Part shown: piece by piece, positions 6,990-16,000 of the stretch
How positions within the stretch are numbered: position 1 is the stretch's first letter
Layout: every line of letters begins with the position of its first letter
Source: Magnetospirillum sp. 64-120
Lineage (GTDB): Bacteria > Pseudomonadota > Alphaproteobacteria > Rhodospirillales > Magnetospirillaceae
Length of the DNA: 64,000 nucleotides
Assembly: GCA_001898825.1 (NCBI GenBank)
Contig: MKVK01000013.1
Coordinates: 62,001-126,000 of the forward strand
Direction: 5' to 3'
The notes under the pieces: model-generated
Database searches by the model: none
What the model saw: only the letters and a program-made list of their open reading frames with translations
Told to the model about the DNA's origin: nothing
Position numbers and translations under genes: made by a program

Positions 6990-8909
6990 TCAGGCGGCTT
7001 TCTGCTCGTCGTGCGGTTCGTCTTGCGTCACGAACCCAGTCAACTTGGCGAGCTTGTGATAGCGGGTGCCTTCGATCAGGGTGGGGATCAGGAACTCGGC
7101 CACGGTGCCGTCCTGTTCAGCCCGCAGCAGGATAGCCTTCTCAGCGATGAACAAGCTGACCGGCGCGTCCGGCAGCACGCCCTTGATTGCCGACAGGGCC
7201 CCCGGCAAGTCCTTGGACCGGAAACAGTAGGTGGTCTGGAACGCGTTGCCATCGATGGGGGCCTGGAACCGCTGCGAAGCCACGGTGCCTTCGCGGAGAG
7301 CGTCGAGAACATGGAGCCCATCGTTCGCGATGCGGACATTGACCAGATTGCGCTCGGTGCCGGCGCGGACAGCCTTGGCGATCTCGTGCGTGCCCGTGGC
7401 GTTCATGGTCTTCGTGACCCACCTGCAGGTATCTTCGTCGAGCACCGTGTCACCAATCCAGCGCCAGTCCTGCGGATAGGCGATCTCGGCAATGGTCGGC
7501 ATCTGCAATTCGCAGGGCAGCCACGCTTGATGGGTATTAAGGGCCTTTCCGGACTCGGTGATGCCCAAGATGTTGCTGAGGTTGAACTCCTTGTAATCGG
7601 CGGGGCTCTTCTCACGGCGGGCGTTGTTGAATTTATCCACAGCCGTTTGGATGCTGCTGCAGGACACAGCAACAAAGGTCCGGTCGGATTGAACCTTGGG
7701 CTGACACACCTCGAACCCTGCACCATGCTTCGCAAAGCGCGAAATGCTGGTGATCTTGGCGGCGACCGTCTTGTCGAGCCAATAGGTGCCCGGAGACAAG
7801 AGCGACGAGCCGGCGATGAAACACCGCCCGATGACGGTTTCGGTCGAGGCCAGAGCAGCCTGAACATGCACACCCATGTCGGTCACGTCGATCCGGACCA
7901 TGTGATCGACCGAACCCAGCCCACGGGCGAAGGAGATGTGGCTCACGAGTTCGCCCATGGCGGTGCCGGACAAGGGATCGTCCTCGTGGCCGGAATTCTC
8001 GATGAACTGCGTCAGCAGTTTCTCGGCGCTCTCTCCCGTCAGCTGGCCGAGGAAAGTCAACTCACCGTCCACGGCATGGACAGCCAGCAGCACCGGGGAT
8101 GGACCAATAGCCGGCGGCACAGGCGAGGCGCTTGCCTTCAACTTCTCCAGGCCACGATCGAACCTTGAGGTGTCGGTTGACGAAGATTTCCTGTCACGGC
8201 GGATTTTCGCCATTCCGGCACGAGCCGCCTCGATCCCCTTCCGGCCATGGTCATCGACCCTATTTTCCAGGAACCACACGACGTCGATGTTACCGTTCGC
8301 GTCCGGCGTAGCTACGTTTTCAATGAATTCCAGTGTCGATGCCATCGCGCTAATACGCTTGCGCATCCGCCCCTTGAGCTTGTCGGACACCCTGATTGCG
8401 CCCTTCTTGCTCAGCCCGAACACCGCCTTGATCAGCGGGTTGAACTTGCAAGCCTTCTTAGGGTCGGGATCGACACCCCGGCTCGTGAGGTAATGGTCGT
8501 AGTCGGCCGTGCCGAAATAGGCCAGATAGAAGGCATAGGCCAACGCGAGGGCGGCATAGATCCGACGCCACACCTCATTCTCGCCGGAAGCGACAGAGGT
8601 ATCCGCTTCGTACACGGCGCTTGCCGCCGCCTCGCATTCCGTGGCCCTGTCGATGCAGGACAGCTGGCCCGGAATGGCCGCCTCGATTTCCTCGTCCGAC
8701 ATGCCGTCCACATTATTGGCGGTGGTCATGCCGGCGACATCGGCGGTTTCGACCTGATCTGCCGGGATGCTCTCGGCAGCATTACTCGGAGTAATGTCGG
8801 CCAGGCTCGCGCTGGACGACCCAACATTCTCGTTCTGATCAGTGCTCATGGTGGCGCTCCCATCATCATTAGTAGCAGCGGCGGTGGAATGGATGTCGGT
8901 GTTGGTCAT
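6990..8909 (-). CDS. uncharacterised 639-aa protein of the DpdA-like operon
   Basis: The first 90 or so residues are Ser/Thr/Asp/Ala-rich and probably disordered. A helical, basic middle part follows ('WRRIYAALALAYAFYLAYFG...', 'KKGAIRVSDKLKGRMRKR'). The C-terminal 350 residues are mixed alpha/beta. One late stretch, 'FRSKDLPGALSAIKGVLPDAPVSLFIAEKAILLRA', has a rhythm reminiscent of sliding-clamp domains, but this is only an impression. AGGAGG stands eight bases before the ATG. It lies 27 bp downstream of the DpdA-like gene. Coding is clear; the function is not recognised. Confidence 0.8.
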   Translation of the reverse strand: MTNTDIHSTAAATNDDGSATMSTDQNENVGSSSASLADITPSNAAESIPADQVETADVAGMTTANNVDGMSDEEIEAAIPGQLSCIDRATECEAAASAVYEADTSVASGENEVWRRIYAALALAYAFYLAYFGTADYDHYLTSRGVDPDPKKACKFNPLIKAVFGLSKKGAIRVSDKLKGRMRKRISAMASTLEFIENVATPDANGNIDVVWFLENRVDDHGRKGIEAARAGMAKIRRDRKSSSTDTSRFDRGLEKLKASASPVPPAIGPSPVLLAVHAVDGELTFLGQLTGESAEKLLTQFIENSGHEDDPLSGTAMGELVSHISFARGLGSVDHMVRIDVTDMGVHVQAALASTETVIGRCFIAGSSLLSPGTYWLDKTVAAKITSISRFAKHGAGFEVCQPKVQSDRTFVAVSCSSIQTAVDKFNNARREKSPADYKEFNLSNILGITESGKALNTHQAWLPCELQMPTIAEIAYPQDWRWIGDTVLDEDTCRWVTKTMNATGTHEIAKAVRAGTERNLVNVRIANDGLHVLDALREGTVASQRFQAPIDGNAFQTTYCFRSKDLPGALSAIKGVLPDAPVSLFIAEKAILLRAEQDGTVAEFLIPTLIEGTRYHKLAKLTGFVTQDEPHDEQKAA

Positions 8910-8936
8910 GGCGTCCTCCTGTGGATGCGGGTGGGT

Positions 8937-10295
8937 TTACGGGAAGGCGATCGGCGGCGTCAGCGGGGGCGTGGCGCTGCGCAACGTAGCGACGATGGCT
9001 GGGACGAGATTCCGTTCGTGCGCGGCGATGTAGCGATCGGCAGTGGCATAGGTCTGGCGCAGGAAGGCCTCGGTGTTGGCGAAGGCCATGACCATCTGCC
9101 CAAGCGGGTTCAGACCGCCGTTCGGATTATCCCCCTGAAGGATGAGGGCCGAGTGGAACGGCGTCCCTTCCAGTACGGTGCCCTTCAGAAGGTCTGCGGT
9201 GGCGAGGATTTGCCACGGGGCGAAGCCGCTGAAAGGGACGGCAGTCGTGTAGGGGAATCCATCCCCTTCGTGGTCATCGACGAACTGGATGGGAAAACGG
9301 TGAATGCCGTCCGACTTCAGCAGGCGATCAGGCAGCCGTTGGGTCGCGACGACATTGCCAGTGCCGACGTAGCGGCTGCCACCCTTCCCCATATTCTTGG
9401 TGGGGTTCGAGGAATCGCACGAGATGGTGAAGTTGGGATCCTGCAACAGGTAGCGAAGCGCCCGCTGGATCAGCGAAAAGATCGCGACCATCCGGGCTTC
9501 GGTGACACCGAAGATGTGCAGCCAGTTGTTCCGGCCCGACAACATGCCGTCGTGATACATGTGCCACAGCAGCAGAAGAAGGTCCTCGGGTTCCAGCCAC
9601 CAGAGGCCGCCCAAGGCCCAGCCCTCGCAGGCTTGTTCGCCCCAAAGGTGAACGTCGCTGAGGTGCTGGATGTGCCGATACCAGTGAACCAAGCTGTGCG
9701 GCCCAGTGCCGGCGGTCATCCCCTGAATGACATTCAGAAGTCGGTAAAGGCCAGGAGTGCGAGCCCGAACCTGATCCCGAATATTGCTCTCCGTGCGCAG
9801 CAAGCAGCTCTGGTAACTGCCGATGCCAGGGATACCCTTACGAAAGGCCGCCGTGGGCACGTCCATGCCGGCAACGATCACATTGTCCAATTGGGCACCG
9901 AAGGCGGCCTGCCATGCCCAAAGCTGGCGGCGGCGCTGGAAGTAGGCTTGGACGCTCAGCGCCCCGGTCGCGACAGAGAAGCCGCCGCTATCAAGGAACG
10001 TCGTTCCTGCCAGATTTCGCCGCCACACCGGGCTCACCTCGTTCTGCGAGGCGACAACATTCAGGTTGGCATTGCCGGCGCTAAGCAGGGCATGGGGATA
10101 GTGGAAGGCGCCGCTTTCGTGCTGGAAGTTCAGGACATCGAACGACTTGAGCCCGGCGTAGGCCAGCAGCTCCTTCGCTCTCGGATCGTTGACCAGAGTG
10201 GTGTTGAACGGCTGGAGGGCGATGAAGATGAGCGCCCGATTACGGGTCAGTTGACCGAGATCGGGGGGATGTGCGGCACGGAAAGGGAGTGACAT
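8937..10295 (-). CDS. tRNA-guanine-transglycosylase-like protein, probable DpdA-type DNA 7-deazaguanine transglycosylase
   Basis: A 452-aa protein that keeps the TGT active-site landmarks in order: FLDSGGF (Asp102, general acid/base position), MDVP (Asp145, substrate recognition), VIQG (189-192), GWALGGL (225-231, compare GGLAVGE of TGT), HIFGV (260-264) and SCDSSNP (Asp294 at the nucleophile position). TGTs normally have 'DCVxPTR' at the last site; the DSS form is more like DpdA proteins, which put preQ0-derived bases into DNA. The tRNA-binding zinc site CxCxxC of bacterial TGT is not visible. The ATG at 10295 has GCGAGGTG upstream. It heads a four-gene operon (10295 to 5867). No queuosine precursor genes lie nearby. 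Confidence 0.72.
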   Translation of the reverse strand: MSLPFRAAHPPDLGQLTRNRALIFIALQPFNTTLVNDPRAKELLAYAGLKSFDVLNFQHESGAFHYPHALLSAGNANLNVVASQNEVSPVWRRNLAGTTFLDSGGFSVATGALSVQAYFQRRRQLWAWQAAFGAQLDNVIVAGMDVPTAAFRKGIPGIGSYQSCLLRTESNIRDQVRARTPGLYRLLNVIQGMTAGTGPHSLVHWYRHIQHLSDVHLWGEQACEGWALGGLWWLEPEDLLLLLWHMYHDGMLSGRNNWLHIFGVTEARMVAIFSLIQRALRYLLQDPNFTISCDSSNPTKNMGKGGSRYVGTGNVVATQRLPDRLLKSDGIHRFPIQFVDDHEGDGFPYTTAVPFSGFAPWQILATADLLKGTVLEGTPFHSALILQGDNPNGGLNPLGQMVMAFANTEAFLRQTYATADRYIAAHERNLVPAIVATLRSATPPLTPPIAFP

Positions 10296-10360
10296 AGTAC
10301 ACCTCGCTGTCGGGCGCGCGAGGGCAGGCGCGCCCGGAATGGCACACCATCTTGGCGATA

Positions 10361-10479
10361 AATGTTGCATTGCGCCACATACTGCGCCGAAAATAGTGCG
10401 ATATTTCGCGAAGGATACTCAAAAATAGCGCATTGTCAACACAGAAAATGCGCACTTACGCCCAGCATATTGCAACATT
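10361..10479. repeat. 9-bp inverted repeat enclosing the divergent promoter region
   Basis: AATGTTGCA (10361-10369) and TGCAACATT (10471-10479) are perfect inverted repeats about 100 bp apart. They bracket the promoter of the DpdA-like operon in the 320-bp gap between it and the divergent gene at 10616. A looping operator is possible. Confidence 0.45.
10412..10439 (-). promoter_or_regulatory. sigma70-type promoter of the DpdA-like operon
   Basis: On the minus strand TTGACA (10434-10439) is followed after 16 bp by TATCCT (10412-10417), a good sigma70 match pointing at the operon start at 10295. The region also has three direct repeats of an AAAAT(A)GnGCG-like word at about 10390, 10422 and 10445, one of which covers the spacer. 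These could bind a regulator. Confidence 0.55.
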
Positions 10480-10615
10480 ATGGCCGAGCCGACAGATCTC
10501 GGTGCCGTCTCACCCAGAAAATCGTCATTATTCCGTTGCGCCCTGATGCGAAATCGCAAATCATGCGGGCCGTGAACAGACACTCTCGCGGATAACCGCA
10601 GATCAAAGGTGGCGC

Positions 10616-11455
10616 ATGGAAGAAGATGACGATTTGCCGGCAGTCCCGGCGGACACCTCGTCGCCATTCGAACTGGTGCCCATGGCAAAGCCAGATTTAA
10701 TTAATTTAGAGAAGGCGCCCGACCTAAGGCAGTTCGGCGTCAAAGACTTCAGGTTCCGTGCGCAAAATATAATGGCCGACATCAAGCGCGGTGACTGGCT
10801 TGTATTCAAGTATTACAGCTCGATAGCCGGGGCTATCGTCTCGAATGACGACCTTGATTTCCTATACAGTGTCGGCGCCGCCAAGGATATTCACGATCTA
10901 GTTGATGCATTCGAGGGCTGGAGTAGGTCCAGCCCAGGCGTCCACATCGTGCAGTACCTTGATGCCGCCGAAAACGACCTCTTTTTCTTGTCCGAGCTTG
11001 AAAAGGCCTCCGACATAAAGTCGCTTTTGCGGGTCTTGGAAAACTGGGAGCGTTGCGGCCCCGACGCCCCTGTCGTATTAGCCCTCAAAGGAATGGTGGC
11101 GGAGACGAGACGAGGCTCCCCGGCGCTTGCCGATTTCCCCGAATGCGTTCCTTCCAACGGACCCGATGGTGGCGTCCGCGCCGTCGAGTTCGGCGGAGGT
11201 GAGCATGTCACCACCGGACAGTTGGCAATCATGGGGACGAGTGAAGGGCGCCAGTATCTTCACGGCTTCATTGAGCGCGCCGCCACAGGCGCAAGGATCG
11301 TCCTTGAATTGCCCAACGGGCAGATCATTGACAGCTTCGAGGAGGACGGAAGCCTCCTCTATATCCGCCGCACGTTGCTCAACTCGCCAATTTCGCTGCT
11401 TGATGTTCGCGTGCGGCGAATCGCCGACACCGACACCCAGAAGCTATTGGGATGA
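10616..11455 (+). CDS. uncharacterised 279-aa protein divergent to the DpdA-like operon
   Basis: The start is supported by AAAGGTGG seven bases upstream. The protein is acidic at the N-terminus, with a middle part of short helical repeats ('AAKDIHDLVDAFEGW', 'KASDIKSLLRVLENW') that resemble each other and may be a duplicated motif. The C-terminal part is beta-rich. No catalytic motif, signal peptide or membrane segment is visible. It shares its promoter region with the divergent operon and may belong to the same system. Its function is not recognised. Confidence 0.7.
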   Translation: MEEDDDLPAVPADTSSPFELVPMAKPDLINLEKAPDLRQFGVKDFRFRAQNIMADIKRGDWLVFKYYSSIAGAIVSNDDLDFLYSVGAAKDIHDLVDAFEGWSRSSPGVHIVQYLDAAENDLFFLSELEKASDIKSLLRVLENWERCGPDAPVVLALKGMVAETRRGSPALADFPECVPSNGPDGGVRAVEFGGGEHVTTGQLAIMGTSEGRQYLHGFIERAATGARIVLELPNGQIIDSFEEDGSLLYIRRTLLNSPISLLDVRVRRIADTDTQKLLG

Positions 11456-11531
11456 ATGGGCGTTACCGCGAGTAACGTCCCACGATGGGGGCAGGACTGC
11501 GATCAGGGAGTGGTGAGGTTCTGGCCCAACC

Positions 11532-11858
11532 TCACCACTCGTCGGCCAGCATGATCGTTAACACTCGGATCGTCACTGCCGGGTTGGCAGGATCATCCGA
11601 GGCGAAATTCAGGTCGGTGTCGTAGGTGTCGATCTTCCAGATGATGCGCTGGCCGCCAACATTCATCACCGCGCAATCATGCTCGGCATAGGGATCGTTA
11701 TCGGGGGTGAATTCGGAAAACGCTGCGACGGCAGCGAGCACTTCCAGGACGGCTTTGTGTCCGAGACCCTGAATGCCCCTGGTGATGACCACCTTGCCGT
11801 AACTGTGGTCGCGGCGAAGCTGGTCGTTGAGTGCGGCGATACGTTCCGTCCGGTCCAT
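11532..11858 (-). CDS. DUF3768 family protein
   Basis: A 108-aa protein with the DUF3768 core: 'VVITRGIQGLGHKAVLEVLAAVAAF', 'FTPDNDPYAEHDCAV', 'IIWKIDTYDTDL' and the terminal 'VTIRVLTIMLADEW'. The family is common on alphaproteobacterial plasmids and integrative elements and has no known function. GAGGG precedes the ATG by about nine bases. Its presence supports the view that this region is mobile DNA. Confidence 0.88.
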   Translation of the reverse strand: MDRTERIAALNDQLRRDHSYGKVVITRGIQGLGHKAVLEVLAAVAAFSEFTPDNDPYAEHDCAVMNVGGQRIIWKIDTYDTDLNFASDDPANPAVTIRVLTIMLADEW

Positions 11859-11996
11859 GCGGCCCTCGCTGTTGCGCGGGCACGGTTCCGGGATTGGGCT
11901 TTGCGCCCGGTGCTGCTGCTATAGCGGCGGAACACGCGGGGCGTCTACGGGCGCGCAGCGGTGCTCTCACTGCGCTATAAGCAGCGGCATGGGCTC

Positions 11997-12320
11997 TCAA
12001 GCAAAGCCAAAAAACAACGCCAAAGACCGCGTCACGGCAACCATCGCGCCATCCTCCAGTCGGCCAAACGGCTCACCGAGTTTGTCCCGTTTGACGGTCA
12101 TCGCCTTGTCCACCATGACCTGAGACCGTTTGCGCAGGCCATTTTCCGGGCTTGGCTCTACATCCACGCGGATTAGGGGCGCATCGACAAGCGTCCCCGA
12201 GACCAGAAGCACCGTGACGGTCGCAGTTTCACCGAATTGATCGGACTGGATGACAAGGGCCGGTCGCGGCTTGCCGAAATCGCCTGGAACGGCGACAGGC
12301 ACGAGATCACCGCGCCTCAC
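11997..12320 (-). CDS. MazF/PemK-type endoribonuclease toxin
   Basis: A 107-aa protein with the PemK/MazF fold signature: 'RRGDLVPVAVPGDFGKPRPALVIQSD', a central 'TVLLVSGTL' strand, and 'GLRKRSQVMVDKAMTVKRDKLGEPFGRL'. Such toxins cleave mRNA at short motifs. It starts with GTG overlapping the antitoxin stop by four bases (GTGA). It is second in a two-gene operon. Confidence 0.9.
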   Translation of the reverse strand: MRRGDLVPVAVPGDFGKPRPALVIQSDQFGETATVTVLLVSGTLVDAPLIRVDVEPSPENGLRKRSQVMVDKAMTVKRDKLGEPFGRLEDGAMVAVTRSLALFFGFA

Positions 12321-12547
12321 GCCTCGTCCTCATCACCGATGTCCACCAAGGCGGCATCCAGAAAGTCCAGCAGTTCGGTATCCGCCATGTCGGTCTGAGC
12401 CACAACGCGGGACTGGCGACGGCACTCTTCGGCAAACCCAGGGAGGCGCGTGTCGGGAACCCAGATTTGCAACGGACGCAGACCCGCCGCACGCAAGGCC
12501 GCGCGACGCTTCTGCACCCTTTCGACGATTGGTGTGGGCACGGGCAT
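12317..12547 (-). CDS. MazE-type antitoxin (DUF3018-like)
   Basis: A 76-aa protein ('VQKRRAALRAAGLRPLQIWVPDTR...') typical of the antitoxin MazE family found next to PemK/MazF toxins. The N-terminal part resembles a DNA-binding region. The acidic C-terminus (LLDFLDAALVDIGDEDEA) would bind and inhibit the toxin. The ATG at 12547 sits close behind GGAGA. It is followed by the toxin with a four-base overlap. Confidence 0.85.
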   Translation of the reverse strand: MPVPTPIVERVQKRRAALRAAGLRPLQIWVPDTRLPGFAEECRRQSRVVAQTDMADTELLDFLDAALVDIGDEDEA

Positions 12548-12560
12548 TCTCCGCGAGATT

Positions 12561-12572
12561 GTTACATGTAAC
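12561..12572. promoter_or_regulatory. palindromic operator of the toxin-antitoxin operon
   Basis: GTTACATGTAAC is a perfect 12-bp palindrome 13 bp before the antitoxin ATG. Toxin-antitoxin operons of this type are normally autorepressed by the antitoxin at such a site. The role here is inferred from position. Confidence 0.65.
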
Positions 12573-12689
12573 GTAGCGCCGAATGCCCCTGGCGTCAAGG
12601 TCGCAGGTGCAACCAGCACAATATCCAATACGCGGGTCGCATGCCGAGCGCCAGTAGCGTTCCATGTATGTTCCCACTATGGCCTGTCG

Positions 12690-12727
12690 ATGCGAATTGG
12701 GCTATCATTTCGCAGTTCAATTCGCAT
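12690..12727. repeat. 10-bp inverted repeat at the att arm
   Basis: ATGCGAATTG (12690-12699) and CAATTCGCAT (12718-12727) are perfect inverted repeats with an 18-bp spacer. The right arm lies in the stretch that is shared with 16944-16968. It could be an arm-type binding site for an integrase. Confidence 0.5.
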
Positions 12728-12832
12728 ACATCGCAAAAGCACAAAAATTAATTTAGAAACAGTTAGTTAGCGACTAGCAACTTGCTTTCGTAAAGCCAAG
12801 GTCGGGGGTTCGAGTCCCTCCGCCGGCACCAT
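12704..12832 (+). repeat. att-like direct repeat, copy 1, with 3' half of tRNA-Thr(CGT)
   Basis: Positions 12787-12832 match 17027-17072 at 45 of 46 bases. The block from about 12782 to 12831 reads as the 3' half of a tRNA: anticodon loop TTCGTAA with CGT at 12789-12791, variable loop, T-arm with GGTTCGAGTCC, and an acceptor strand CGCCGGC-A-CCA. No 5' half (D-arm) is present, so this is a fragment. The preceding 83 bases (12704-12786) align without gaps to 16944-17026, with conserved words such as ATCATTTCGCA and ACTAGC. Copy 1 keeps the consensus T-loop. Confidence 0.85.
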
Positions 12833-12977
12833 CAAGTCCAATCGTATAGGCACAAGCCACACAGCCCCCAATGGGGCTGCGGGGCGTTGCGGCCGCGCTC
12901 GATCGCACAATGCCTGCGGCATGAGTTTTTGCCCGCCAAGCCATGGCCGGCAACTTGTGGGTGCCGCATAAGATACT

Positions 12978-13006
12978 TTGACACGCAATCACCTTCATTT
13001 CATAAG
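12978..13006 (+). promoter_or_regulatory. candidate promoter of the metallophosphoesterase-NACHT gene
   Basis: TTGACA (12978-12983) and CATAAG (13001-13006) with a 17-bp spacer lie 38 bp before the ATG at 13045. The -35 matches consensus exactly; the -10 is weaker. The 210-bp leader from 12833 has no gene but contains a hairpin CAGCCCC/GGGGCTG at 12862-12879. Confidence 0.5.
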
Positions 13007-13044
13007 TGATATACAGCTTATGTCTTCATGGAGTGGGGTCCCTG

Positions 13045-16000
13045 ATGCCCAAAGTCACTTGGTTGCACCTGTCCGATTGGCATCAAGAGGGCGTGAGCTT
13101 TGATCGGGATGTGGTTCAAGCGGCCCTGATCCAAGACATTAAGAACCGCAAATCCATCGACAAAAAGCTGGAAAACGTCGATTTCGTGGTCTTCAGCGGC
13201 GATGCGGCACAGAACGGAAAGCAGCCGGAATTCGAGGCCATACGGGACCACCTGTTCGCCCCCGTACTGACCGAACTCGGCCTGCCGCCGGACAGGCTGT
13301 TCGTGGTGCCGGGCAACCACGACCTGGACCGCGACATCGTTAAGAAATACTACCCCCCAGGCCTTCAAAAACCGCTAACAAGCGATCAAGAGGTCCAAAA
13401 TTGGCTGTGCGATGACCGGGCACGAGCCAAGGCCCTTGAAGGGTTCGGGGACTTCGACGCCTTCTTCGCCAATTATACCAGCCAAGCCAACGGCACATAC
13501 GGGACCGTTGGGCGTCCCAAAATGGCCTCTAACAGCAAGGTCACCATCGTCGGCTTCAACACGGCCTGGATGTGCGCCCGCCACGAGGACGGTAACGGCA
13601 AGGTGGACGACCGGGGCCATCTTGTCCTTGGCGAGCCGCAGGTTATCGCTGCGCTGAAAGAGGCCGGGGAAAGCGACCTTCACATCGCGGTGATGCACCA
13701 TTCATTCGAATGGCTGAGCGACTTCGACCGGCACCGGGTGGAAAAACGCATCAAGGACTGGGCCGACTTCATCCTATGGGGCCACGCCCACAGCCCCGAA
13801 GTAAATACCCTCGACGGAACGGCGGGGAGTTGTACGACCATCCCAGGGGGCGCGTGTTTCGGTGAGAGGGCTGCCACGCATCCCCGCTGGACCAATTCCT
13901 ATAATTTCGTTCACCTGGACCGTTCGAAGGGAACGGGAATCGTCTATCTGCGCCGTTGGGACGACTGTGACGGCAAGTGGCAGCCCCACACCATCTCGGG
14001 CGGCAGACATCCCCTAAAATTGGCACCACGGCTGAAGATCACCGGCAAAAGCCGCAGCAGCAAAAGGAGGCCAGATCTGGCGGCGGCCGAGCAGCGCTAT
14101 CGCGACCTGCTGCTGGAAACCTGCGACATTCTGGACCTTGCCAACCTTCCCGAGCAGGATCGCGGCGTCGTCATGCAGCGCCTGGACATACGCCGCCTGT
14201 ATGTCCCCCTGCGGGTTCGGATCGAGGCGGACCCCGAAGACTCAAAAGATGCGGCCTGGGACGCCATGGAACAGCGGCGGACCGGCAAGCACGGCACCAG
14301 CCCCGAAGAACACAACGCCACCCATCCCGTGGGGGAACGCCTGGGGGCAGCGGGGCGCCTGATGATCCTGGGCGATCCCGGCGCGGGCAAGACCACCCTG
14401 ACCCGCTGGATCGCCACGGCCTATCTTCTGCGATTGAAGGCCGACCCGGCCTTAGCCGAATTGCCCGACGTGGCGACCCTTCCCGAGGCTGACCTTCTGC
14501 CCATCGTCATCCGTTGCCGAGACCTGGATGGCAAGACGGGCACGCTGGAACAGATGCTGACCCGTACCCTGCGGGCGGCCGAACTATCGACGCAGGAAGC
14601 CAAGGATGTAACGGCGTTCCTGCACAGAAAAATCAAGTCCAAGAGCGCCTTGCTGATCCTGGATGGGCTTGACGAGATATCGTCCTCAGGCGAACGCGCG
14701 CGTCTATGCACCCAAATCGAAAGGATCGTGGTGGCCCACCCGGAATTGCCGGTGATCGCCACCTCGCGCATCGTCGGATATCGCGAGATGGGGCGCCGAC
14801 TGGGCCGCAATTTCGAACATCTGACCCTAGCCGATTTCAGCAAAGACGATAAGGACAATTTCGCCACGCGGTGGTGCGCCCTGGTCGAACGCCCTGAACG
14901 AAAAAAAGACGCCACCGCCGAATTGATCGCCGACATTCACAGCAGCGACAGAATCGAGCGCCTGACCGGCAACCCCATGCTGTTGACCACCATGGCCCTG
15001 GTCAAGCGCAAGGTGGGACGCCTGCCCCAGCGGCGCGTCGACCTGTATGAACAGGCTGTCGGAGTCCTGCTCAATTGGCGCAGCGAATTGGACGAGCCGC
15101 TTGACCCTAAGGAAGCGCTGCCCCAATTGCGCTATCTCGCCCATGCCATGTGCGATGAAGGCGTCCAACGCCTGCCCAAAAGCGAAATCATCAAGTTTCT
15201 CACGCAGATGCGAAAGGAATACCCCAATCTGCGCGCCGTACATGACCGCCCGCCCGAAGAATTCCTGGCCCTTCTGGAATCCCGCACCGGCCTCGTCATG
15301 GAAGCCGGACGGGAAAAGTATGGCGGCAGATTGGTGCCCGTCTATGAATTCCGCCACCTGACATTCCAGGAATTCCTGGCCGCCTCCGCCCTGGTGGAAG
15401 GGGAATTCCGCAACCGGAATCGAAGCCTGACACTGGCGGAACTCATCGCACCACTGGTGGATCGGACTGATCAGAATGATTTCATGGGCGGCAACCAAAT
15501 TGCGGAAAGCTGGCGCGAAGTGCTGCGCCTTTGCGTTACTCTATGCAAATCCGATGATGTGGAAAATGTTCTGGCTACGATACAGGGTGAAGCCTCACTC
15601 TCCCGAGCAGTTCTTGCCGCACTTTGCCTATCAGATGAGCCGAACGTTAGTGACGCATGCGCTGAAATGATAATTTCACATCTATTGCTTCATGCCGACA
15701 ATGAGTCCATTTATCTTAGTCACACAGACATGAGGCGCGCTGGAGAAGTGCTGGCAGCAGGTCGTTGGCGCGATATTTTCAAAAAAATCGCACTCGAACG
15801 TTTTTTCAACACAAAACCGCTAATGAGGTTTAATCCGGGAGGTTATTGGAGCACCTGCGCCGTGGTCAAACTACCCATAAATATAGAAAAATGGATTGAT
15901 GAACAGATTTATATTTTACAATCTGGCGACGAAATTGATTCCGCAGCAGCTTACCTTGAGATAATGCAAGCTACATACGACGGAAATCTTAAAGATTCTC

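Noticed and set aside
12782-12831. A complete tRNA-Thr gene
   Set aside because: Only the 3' half is present. No D-arm or 5' acceptor strand precedes it; the same holds for 17022-17071.
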